Below, in pieces: positions 33,911 through 45,900 of a stretch of DNA of 64,000 nucleotides (position 1 is its first letter; each line of letters starts with the position of its first letter). Position numbers and translations under genes: made by a program. Under the pieces are notes generated by a model. It was not told where the DNA came from and ran no database searches. It was given only the letters and a program-made list of their open reading frames with translations. This DNA comes from Anisodus tanguticus (taxonomy: Eukaryota > Streptophyta > Magnoliopsida > Solanales > Solanaceae): contig CM067547.1 of NCBI GenBank assembly GCA_034509755.1, positions 48,572,859 through 48,636,858 on the forward strand. Direction: 5' to 3'.

Positions 33911-36900
33911 AATTTTTCCCATTATCTATTGGTCTTTGTAATGCATATCTTTTCTCCAAACTTGTTGACTAGTTACTGATTTATGTTATTTTGCTAAGTT
34001 ACTGTTCCAAAATTTGAGCTTTTGGTTTATAACACAGTAATTGGTTCAAGTTATGAAGTTAAAGGAACTATTTTGAATTTTGCTTCAAACTACTCGGTCT
34101 ATCCGATTCTATGTAGTAATAGTTTTCCGCTGGTTCTAGAGCTTAAGATGTAAAATTTGACTTATATGTTAGTATATTACTTATAGTAAAAGAAAATATT
34201 ACCAGCAAGGGTTGTGGTGTAGTAATAAGTACTCCTTCATCCTTCACTAGAGGTTTCAGATTCGAGCCCTGCAGGGCACAGGGCACAAAGTCAGGGAGCG
34301 CTTTACCCCTCAATGTGGGCTTTTCTGGCCCGAATCCGGATTTAGTCAAGCTCGAATGCGGGTACCGGACACCAAATGGGAAACCAATCGAAAAAAGTAA
34401 AAGAAAATATTAGAGTACTATCTGTAAAGTTAGTTTGATATGAAGTAATCACATTAAAGCTTAAAGTTTGAATAATTTGATGAATTTGAATTCTTAAAAG
34501 TTGTGGAAGTGTATAGAAATGGAAATGGTGTGAAACATTTTGGAATGTCCCAAAACAGATAGATATTCGTATAAATTGGGACAGATGGAATATTAGAGTT
34601 TTCTTGTTTTATTCTCAGCTAATACTTTCTGTAGATTTTGTACTCCTTAAGCTAGCGTTGTGAACTGCTTTTCATAGAAGAATCTCATGCATTTTGTTGC
34701 TGCTAGTTATTAATGGTTTTCCGTTCTTAATGGTTAGCAGATTGTCGCACAACTCTTAGAAAGTACATGGAAATTGCAATAGGTATAACTTGTCAGCAAG
34801 ATGGGGAGGGTGGGTGTACGCAGACCTTACCCCTACCTTTGTGGGGTAGAGAGACTATTTTCGATAGACCTTCGGCTCAAGAAAATCTTTTTTCAGAAAA
34901 ATGGTTTGAAAGAAATGTAATAGTAAAAGATATGATACAAGAGATTAACACTTTCTACATTTTTAACAATCAATGAATCATGGCTATTTTCTAGTTCAAT
35001 GAGCTGGCACTTTCTGAATTCTTTATGTCTTCGATGAGTTCAGTGTTATGAAAGATTATGTCTATAGTTTAGAAAACTTCCTTTTATTCTCATTGCTTGG
35101 GCTGTTGATATCAGATTTGTCTTATTTGTTGTTGAAGCTGTCTGGCAACATCAAATTGAATTCTTAACAATTTTGGTTATATTATATCTAATGCCAGAAT
35201 AAAGGAATACAAAGCATCTAGTATGGACACCAGGGCTGGCAAAATGGTTAAAGAAAACAAGTAACCATCCAATTCGACCCTTTAATTATGGGTTGGATAA
35301 ATGACCATTTAAATATGGATATTATCCACTAAAAGATGGATATCCATATTATCAATATTCATTTGTCTGTTTGTTATTTTTCATGAGTTCTTGCTTTCTA
35401 AGAGTCTAAGCTTATTTTGGTTTTTAGCTTGTGTTCTCACCTGGCTATTCTCGAAACCATAGATAATATGGATATGGATCCATATTATCCGTGGGTTAGC
35501 CCATTTTTTATCCGTGTTAAATATGGGCGGGTCGGATATTTTATCCGTGTTAAATATGGGCGGGTCAGATATTTTATCCGTTTTGTTTAACCTGTTTTCG
35601 ACCTGTCCATATTTGATCTGACCTGCATGTTTGCCGCTCCTAATGGACACCGTTGCATAATACTTAATGGAGAGTATTACATTGTTGGATTTACAGGCTG
35701 CTTCAGTTAGTTTAACGGTGGGATCACTTGTTTGGGTGGAAGATCCTGGTGTAGCCTGGATAGATGCGGAAGTTTTAGAGGTCAATGGTGGAGACATCAA
35801 GGTTTCTTGTACTTCTAGGAAAACGGTACGTTACTACGTCGCTTTACGGCATCAGATTGCACTAAACTAGTAAATGATAACTTGCTTCTTATTTTTAAGT
35901 GATGCTCAAAATTAGACAAGGACTTGTATTTTAACATTTTTGGAAAGTTATCAACTAATAGCATGTTGGAAGCTAAAGTGCTTATTTTAGAAAGTTGAGG
36001 TGTTTGACCCAACTTTTAGTGAAAAGATTGCTTTTGTGTAGTAGTAGAAGTTGTTTTTCAGAAGCTAAAAACAATAGCTTTTCCCAGAAACACTTTGGAA
36101 CATTGGTCAAGCACAAAGTAACAACAACAACAACATACCTAGTGAAATCCCACAACATGGGGTATGGGGAGGGTAGAGTGTACGCAGACCGTACCCCTAT
36201 CAAGGTAGGGAGACTGTTTCCGAAAGACCCTCGACTCAAGAGAAAGCATAAAAAGAGGTCAGATAAGGACAAGAAATTCAAATTAGTATGAAAATGGAAT
36301 TAGCGAAAGCGACAAAGCCATGATACAGTAATTTGAAAAAGGGACAGTAGCTACCACAAATAAAATAGGATAATCAAAGTACAAGAAATACCGGATAGTA
36401 GCAGAAATCAAAGCACACTAAGCTATAGAGCAATACTGCGACTACTAGTGTGAAAGAGTAAACGAGACTACCTACTAGACTTCTACTCTAATCTGTGTCC
36501 TCCATAACCTCCATCTAAGGTCATGTCCTCGGTAAGCTGTAACTGCGCCATGTCCTGTTTAATCACCTCTCCCCAATACTTCTTCAGTCTACCCCTACCT
36601 TTTCTGAAACCATCCATAGCCAACCTCTCACACCTCTGCACTGGGGCATCTGTGTCTCTCCTCTTCACATGCCCAAACCATCTCAGTCTCGCTTCCCGAT
36701 CTTGTCCTCCACCGAGGCCACTCCCACCTTGTCCCGGATAGCCTTATTCCCAATCATGTCTCTCCTAGTGTGCCCACACATCCATCACAACATCCTCATC
36801 TCCGCAACTTTCAACTTTTAAACATGGGAGATCTTAACTGGCTAACACTCCGCCCCATACAACATAGTTGGCCTAACAAAAGTACTGCTCTAATAATGGC

Positions 36901-39900
36901 GAAAGTGCTTTTTAAATTGATTAGCCAAACAAAAAATGCTACTTTGTGAAAGTATTCTTTCGAAAAAACACTTCTAACAAAAAAACACTTTTCAAAATAA
37001 GCAGATTTTGAAGCTTAGCCAAACATACTGTAAGCAAATTTAGGGGATGGACTGAATCTTGTTCCTCTTATTTCTTGTTAATCTATTGTTCAGGTGGTTG
37101 TTAAGTCTTCTAAAGTCTACCCTAAAGATGTTGAAGCTCCACCGAGTGGTGTTGATGATATGACAAAGCTGGCTTATTTGCACGAACCAGGAGTCCTGCA
37201 CAATTTAAAGACTAGATATGATATTAATGAAATATACGTGAGTTCTGTGGTGTCATTTCATTATTGTCTTTCCGTTTTCCTTTTAGTATTTGACAAAGCT
37301 TATTGTTTACTGAACTAACCTTTGTAGATGGTTGTTTCAGACGTATACCGGGAATATACTAATCGCTGTCAACCCTTTCAGAAGATTACCTCACTTATAT
37401 GATAGCCATATGATGGCCCAATATAAAGGTGCGGCGTTTGGTGAGCTGAGCCCTCACCCTTTTGCTGTTGCAGATACAGCATACAGGTGTGTGCTGTCCA
37501 TGTTTATGGATCAAGCCCTTGATTTTGCAATTTCAGTAGGAGTGACAAATAGGCAGGTCGGATATGGGCGGGTCGAAAACAGGTTAAACAAAAATGGATA
37601 AAATATCCGACCTGCCATATTTAACACATAAAAAATGGGTTAACCGACGGATAATATGGATATTTATATTATCCATGGTTTCAGGAATAGTCAAGTGAGA
37701 ACACAAGCTAAAAGCCAAAATAAGCTTAGACTCCCAGAAAGCAAGAACTCATGAATAATAACAAGCAGACTATACGGATATCCATTTTTTATTCATCTGC
37801 ATATTCATCTTTTAGTGGATAATATCTATATTTGATCCATTTTTAAAAAGTCAGTTATCCAACCCATATTGGATGGTTACTTGTTATTTTTAACCATTTT
37901 GGCAGCCCTAATTTTAAGTAAGAGAATATCCCCTATGGATGCAGGCTTATGATCAATGAAGGAGTAAGTCAATCAATATTGGTTAGCGGGGAGAGTGGGG
38001 CTGGTAAAACAGAAAGCACGAAGCAATTAATGCGCTATCTTGCTTACATGGGAGGCAGAGCTGCAGCTGAGGGTAGAACAGTTGAGCAGCAAGTCCTGGA
38101 GGTAATATGTGGTAGATCTTTTACGAGAAAATGACAAAATAGTGCTAAATGTTTGACGAAGACTAGAAGTGTTAACTTTTGACAAACTTAAGGGACCAAA
38201 ACCCTTTAAGTGCATAATTAAGGGACTGTTTTGAACCAACCCTCAAACATAAGGGACCATTTTTGTCATTTTCTCCATCTTTATCATAAGTTTTTGCAAA
38301 AAAAATTTACAACTCCGACCGTTGGGTGTCTAGCACAATTTGATGCTAGGTTTCAGGCTTAACTTTTAGCTACATTTGTGCATTTTGCAGTCAAATCCTG
38401 TTCTGGAAGCATTTGGTAATGCGAAGACTGTCAGAAACAATAACTCAAGGTTGGACAGATTTAATTAGCTAACTTTTCCTACAGCTTCTTGTATTATCAC
38501 ACTTGGTTTGTAATATATCTTACCCCGTGATTGCAGTCGATTTGGTAAGTTTGTGGAGATCCAGTTTGACCCCAGAGGAAGGATTTCAGGAGCTGCTATC
38601 AGAACATATTTACTGGAAAGATCTCGTGTTTGCCAAGTTTCTGATCCAGAGAGAAATTATCACTGTTTCTACATGATTTGTGCTGCACCACCAAAGGTAA
38701 TGCACCGGTATTTACTTCAATAAATTACTTTTGCAGAAGATGAGCCTTTGTTTCTCTGTTGGAAATTCTGAAACCACGTTGTTTTATCTTTGTTTCTCCT
38801 ACGCACATTTTTCTCAAAGTGAAAAAACTTTGTGCTACTACTATCTAATAAAACTGGATACAGTAAGAAGTGGATTTTATCCTTGTTGAAACCAAATCTA
38901 TTTCTTGCAAGTGAACGCTCACGGAAATAAGTTATGTGATCATACAAAACTTTACGCAACATTCTCTGCCTTATACACCTAAATGCTTCATTCCATACAC
39001 GTGATAAAAAGAATTGAGGAAATCATTAGATGCGAGACTTGTTTCTCATCTCTTGACTATATGAATCTGTTACCATGAAAACGGGGAAAAGGGGGGGGGG
39101 GGGGGAGGAGAGCTCCACTAGAGCCATCTCTTGAATGACTCTTGCTGGAATAACATGCTTTAGTTTTTGTGAGCTGTTTCAAGACATGCACCTTGCTCCT
39201 GAAAATTCGTTAGGATAGGTGTGTGAGAAGCTTCACATTTAATACAATAAATTGATCTAGGGAACATTTTGTAACAACCAGTACTCCTAAGGAGGTGGAA
39301 TGAACTATTAAGTTGGGGCGTTCTCACTCCCAGCCTTTCGTTGTGCTATATCTTAATTACTCCCCTGTCCCAATTTCTGTAACACTCTTTCCTTTTTAGT
39401 CAGTCCCAAAACAAATGACATCTTTCCATATTTAGTACTTCCTCTGTCCCAATTTATATGACACACTTTCCTTTTTAGTCAGTCCAAAAAGAATGACACA
39501 TTTCCTTATTTGGCAACAATTTAACTTTAAACTTTATCTTTTACGCTTAACAAGATGATCTATAACCACACAAATATTTTTGGCTTATTTTAAACCACAA
39601 GATTCAAAAGTCTATCCTTTATTTCTTAAACTTTATGCCCAGTCTAACTACGTCATATAAATTGGGATGGAGGGAGTAATAATTTAACTTCAAACTTCCC
39701 ATGGTACGCTTAATGAAATGATTTATAGCCACAAACAATTGTATGACTTATTTTAGACCACAAGTTTCAAAAGTCTTTTTTTCTCTTATACTCCATGCAC
39801 AGTCAAACACCTTCACAAAAATTGGGAAAAAGGTAGTAAAATTTAGTAATGATCATTACATAGACTTGGAATAGTTACCAGTCTGATTCTGTTCTCCACT

Positions 39901-42900
39901 CTCAGGATATTCAAAGGTACAAGTTGGATAACCCTCGGTCATTTCATTATCTAAATCAATCAAATTGCTATCAGTTAGATGGGATTGATGATTCCAAAGA
40001 ATACCTAGCAACAAGAAGGGCAATGGATGTTGTAGGAATAAGTTCAGAAGAGCAGGTACGTTTGAAAAGTTGCAGAGACAGAAAAATATGTTCAAAGGTA
40101 GAATTTCCGTAAGCGGTCATTTAGCTATCTCTTGTGATTCCCCAGGATGCAATATTTCGAGTAGTGGCTGCAATTCTCCATCTTGGAAACATTGAATTTA
40201 CAAAGGGGAAGGAGATGGACTCCTCAGCACCCAAAGATGAAAAATCTTGGTTTCATCTAAGAACTGCAGCTGAGCTGTTCATGTAAGTGATGAAATTGGC
40301 TCATCGAAGTTTACTACCACTCTGAATTACTAGCTGGAAGCTTTTCTCAAAGAAAAAAAGTGCAGCCCTTTTGAACTTTTAACATTGGGATTTTTTCATT
40401 TTTGACCTGTCAGCCAAAATTGATTACAGGCACTAGCCAAAATATACAAAAACCTATACACTGATTATGTATATTATATGTATATTGTGTGTATATTACA
40501 TGTATATTTATACTTAATATACAAAACATATACATTTACCCGCTATTATGTTTTAGAGCCGTATCGGAAACAACTTCCCTACCTGCCAAGGTAGGGGTAA
40601 GGTTTGCGTACACTCTACCCTCCCCAGACCTCACTTGTTGGGATTACACTAGGTATGTTTTTGTTGTATGTTTTAGAGCCGTCCCTTTGATTTTCCTAGG
40701 TGTGACATGAAGGCTCTTGAGGATTCACTTTGCAAACGTGTTATTGTAACTCGTGGTGAAACCATCACCAAATGGCTGGATCCAGAAGCAGCAGCTATCA
40801 GTAGAGATGGTTTGGCAAAAATAGTATACTCCAGATTGTTTGATTGGTAAGATTTAATACTCCGTTACAATTTGTCAAGCAATAATTACTTCAACTTTTT
40901 ACCCATGCTCTTCAATTTCAATTTCAGGCTGGTGGATAAGATTAATAATTCAATTGGTCAAGATCCAAATTCGAAATCTTTGATTGGTGTGCTGGATATA
41001 TATGGATTTGAGAGTTTCAAGACTAACAGGTGCTTGACTGGTATGCCTTTTTGTTTGGGTTGTATGAAATGTGTTCTTCTTGAATGAACTATATCAAACT
41101 TGCCTTGGCATATCCACAAGCAGTCTTTTTCTTATCTTCCAATTATTTGGTGCCTTGCCTTTATCGTTAGCCCACTTGACAGGACTCATAGCAAAATTGC
41201 CATAAGCCTCATCCATATTCATAAAACATTGTCACATAGGTTTCTATTTTTTGTGTACTTGAATTAGATGGGCTTGCAACCCTTAGACCGGGCTCAAAGG
41301 GATGAAACTGCTCCTATAATGAAAAATCTTCCTTTTTTTATTTTTTGTAGGTGCTTGAGCTCTGTCTATTTTAATTCTAATGTTAAACTAGACACATGAG
41401 TTTAGGGTTCTTCTATCATCATACCTTCAAGTGCCAAATTACTTCGAATCACATTAGGGTGATGCTGTTAGGTAGGGGTGTCAAATGGGCAAGTTGGGCT
41501 AGATTTGGGCGGGTCAAAATACGCTTTACTTGGGGTGAAATTGGGCTAAAAAGCGGGTCATAACCCAACCCACGCAATTCTTTCCAAGTTTTAATTTTCT
41601 TAATTGTTCTTATATAATTTTTCAAGTACCTAATAAAACTATTTTTTCCTTTATTATGGTTATATATAACATATCAAGTAAAAAAATGTCTTTTTGAAAA
41701 TATTTTAATGAGGTTTCTATGGGTCAATTTGGGCTACATGTCAACCCAATATTTAGATGGGCAAGAAATGGGTTGGGCTAAAATGGTCTGAGGCTCTGAA
41801 CTAATAAACGGGTGGGTCATTCTTGAACGGGTTGGCGGGTGACGGGTCATGTTTTCACGAGTTAATTTTACCACCCCTATTGTTAAGTAACAATCTGGCT
41901 TTCTTTCTTGGGTGCAACAAGATTGAAATTTGTGGAAATCTTCATGGCATGCACTATCTATTTGGTACTATTGGCTTCAACTACAGACTACAGTATCAGT
42001 TTTTTATTCCAAAAGCTGACTAGTCATGGACCCGGCTTTGTAGATTGTTTCATAATTCTGATGCTATTTAATTCTGCTGCTATGAATCATACTTCTGATG
42101 CTCTTTATTTCTGCAGTTTTGAACAATTCTGTATCAATTTGACTAATGAGAAACTTCAGCAGCACTTCAATCAGGTTCTGGTTATTTCCTCATCTTTGTG
42201 TTTGTTGAACTATCATTACTACTCTGCGCATCTTTATCATACCTGCATGTGGTTTGTCAGCATGTTTTCAAAATGGAACAAGAAGAGTATACAAAAGAAG
42301 AAATTGACTGGAGCTACATTGAGTTCATTGATAATCAAGATATTCTGGATCTCATAGAAAAGGTTTGCGCTTAGATTTGTTTTTATTTCTTAGTTCTTAC
42401 AGCTGTTTACTTGTAAATGACTTCACCAGTGACTATTTTCAGTGTATTGACACAGTAAAAAAGGGATAATTATCTTTTTGGACTGCTAAAAAAAATAATG
42501 ACCGGCAAATGTGTGTGTTCTGTATATTATGTATAAATATACATATAATAGACAAACTATATACACAAATATACATAATCAATGTATATGTTTTGTATAT
42601 GTTGGCTAGAGCCCGTAATTAATTTTGGCTGACGGGACAAAATTGAAAAAAGCCCCAAAAAGGTGTTCCTTGTGCATTTTAATGCAATATGTCCAGTCAA
42701 TCCCTTTTCTTACTCTCCTCCATTTCCGTTTGTAAAATCCCTTTTGTTTATATACAGCAGATTGTTTCCTTAAGAATATGTTGTCTTCTCCAAGAATTAT
42801 ATTTTCAGTTATATATGCTTGATCTTGGATATAAGTTGAAAGTTGCTGCTCTATTTAAATAAAAAAAGTTGAAAGTTGCAGCTGATTAAGTTTAGACGAA

Positions 42901-45900
42901 ATTCGCTTAGAGATGTGTTTTCCGTTGATAACAGTAATAACTGTTACCACAAGACTTAGCAATCAAAGAAGAAAATATATAAAAGAGAGGTTACAGAAGG
43001 CTGAGATATGCAAAAACGTCGCAATTTCAGCAAGAAAAAGCCAGAAACTTTATTATAGCATTGAAGGCTGAAATCACACTTTTCTGTAAGTTGACTCGAC
43101 TCGAGGGAGATAAGTGCCTGAAATCTTGTTTCCGACAAAAATATCTGACCAACAGATGTTCCATGTAAACCTCTCTTGTGATGATGTTGATTTCATTCTC
43201 TATTTTACATAATTTTTCATTGATGGACCAAGATTTAATTCTCTCCTTACTTTCTCAAGTAACATATTTTAACAGTTTTTTCTCTTGCTCAGAAACCAGG
43301 AGGTATTATAGCACTCCTTGATGAAGCTTGGTAAGCTGATTGAATGAAGAACTATTACTCCCTCTATCCCAATTTATGTGACATATTTCGCTTTTCGAGA
43401 TTCAAACTTCTTAACATAGAATCTTTAATTTTGTCGAAATAAAATCTACATATTTGAAAACTACGTAAAAAGTACTAGAAGTTGCAATATTAATAACTTA
43501 AAATATTTAAAAGGCATATGAAAGAATTACGGTCAAAGAACAACTCATTTGACTATCGAAATCTGAACACCGTCACATAAATTGGGACGGAGGGAGTATT
43601 GTTTTTTTTCTGTAACCTTTCTTATTCTTCATTCTCATCTTTTAGATGCTCCAAACATCCCTTCTGTTTATCTTCATTTATGCTTATTTCTTAAGTCTTG
43701 GGATATTCAGACTGCTGTTTTATTTATTTATTTTGCAGTATGTTTCCAAGATCAACTCATGAAACATTTGCGCAGAAGCTCTATCAGACTTTCAATAACC
43801 ATAAACGATTCAGCAAGCCCAAGTTGGCTCGTTCTGACTTTACTATTTGCCATTACGCTGGTGATGTAAGCTTTTTCATATACCGTTACAAATTTCGAGC
43901 TTAGGGGTGTGTTCAGTATGAAGGAAAATGTTTTCCGGGAAAATAAGTGGGTTTCTTACTTATTTTCTTGTGTTCGGTATGTAAGAATATTATCTTAAAA
44001 ACATTTGTATATAATCTAGAGAATTACTATGGGAGGTGGGGGTGGGGGTAGGGGGTAGGGGTAGGGTGTGTGGGGTGTGGGGTGGTGGGGATGGGGCTAC
44101 AGGGGTGGGGGTGAAGATGAGGTGTGTTGGATGGTGGGGAGGACACAATCAATGTGAAATGCCACTTGTGGAACTTGTTTTCCCTACTTCCATATGGAAG
44201 CCATTTTACTCATTTTTAAGAAACTTGTTTTCCAAAATTTTTGGCCAACCGGACATGGAAAAATAAGAAAAACTTCCATACTGAACACACCCCAGATCTT
44301 CAATTTTACTGTGAAGCCGTGGATAATTATACATGTTCTTTTTCTTACAGGTCACATATCAAACGGAATTGTTTTTGGATAAAAACAAAGACTATGTTGT
44401 TGCTGAACACCAGGCGCTCCTGAGAGCTTCAAAGTGTTCATTTGCATCTAGTTTGTTTCCAAAATCAGTGGAAGAATCCTCAAACAAGTCAAAGTTCTCT
44501 TCTATTGGCTCTAGTTTCAAGGCATGGTTGCATCTTTTCCCCAACGTATTTTGAAGAAAAAGAAAGATTTTTTTAAAAAGAAAACGTATATTAGTCTTTT
44601 CTTTTCATCTATGCAATTACAGTGAGCACATTGAATCATTACATATTTTCTTATATACTTTGCAGCAACAACTGCAGTCTTTGCTTGAAACTCTGAATGC
44701 AACTGAACCCCATTATATTCGATGTGTGAAGCCAAATAATCTGCTAAAGCCCTCTATCTTCGAGAATCACAACGTTCTGCAACAGCTGTGCTGTGGGGTA
44801 AGGAAATGTGTTGAACTTTTTCACATTGGTGGCATATCTATGAATTGAAAGTTTGTGCCTGTTGAAAATATAATTAAGTAAATAAAAGTGTGCTCTCTCT
44901 AACAATTTAAGATTTTAGATGAGATGGTCACAAACTTTATGGTATCCGCCACCCATTATAAAAAAGAATTTCCACGTGCTTGGCCTAAAAAGAATCAGAC
45001 TCGCACTGAGGCGGCGTGTTGAGAATATAATAAAGTAAATAAATGTGTGCTCTAACAGCTTAAGCTTTATGAGTTGGTCACACACTTCAACAATGCTCAT
45101 TGTTTTTTTCTTCTGTAGGGAGTGATGGAAGCAATAAGAATAAGCTGTGCTGGATATCCTACCCGGAGACCCTTTTATGAATTTTTAGACCGCTTTGGCA
45201 TCCTTTCGCCTGAAGTTTTAGATGGAAGGTACCTATTTACCTTGTACTATCTGAGAGAAAAAGATAAAAAAATGGTCCCTTATCTTTGGTGGTAAGTTTA
45301 AAATAGTCCCTTAAGTATTACCTGAGCAGTTTTGGTCCTTTAAATTTGCCAAAAGTGAGCACTTTTGATCTCCACTAAATATTTATCTAACTTTGATATT
45401 AAATTTAATTGGAAAAATAGAAAATATTTAACGGGCACCCAAATTTGGAAGTAATGTTTTTGCAATTTATGGTCTATTTCAAGAGTCTGGTTTAACTTTT
45501 TGAGGTGCAATTTCTGTTATTTTTGGTCTTTTTTTGTGTCTGATGTAGTTTTTTTTGGGGGGTTTTGACGGAAATTTTTGGTGTCGAGTTATTTCTTTTG
45601 TTTTCTAAGTTTCGGTTAATTTTAACAATCAGAGTTTGTTTAAATATCTGCCACAGATAAAAAATGTCCACTTTGGGCAAACTTAAAGGATGAAAACTGT
45701 ATGTGATACTTGAGGGATTATTTAATCCTGCTACCATTGATAAGGGATCATTTTTGTCATTTTCTCTACTATTTGATCATTGTCAATGGGTTCTGATTTT
45801 GTCTGACTAACTCGTGCCAGTACGGATGAGGTCACAGCATGCACACGCCTTTTAGAGAAAGTCGGCCTTCAAGGATATCAGGTAATACATCACCTTATTA

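Noticed and set aside
36523..36741. 72-codon plus-strand frame in myosin intron 2
   Set aside because: It is antisense to the LINE coding remnant on the minus strand.
42117..42357. Single long open frame across myosin exons 12-13
   Set aside because: The frame runs through the intron by chance. Protein conservation and GT-AG sites support two exons, 42117-42174 and 42261-42362.
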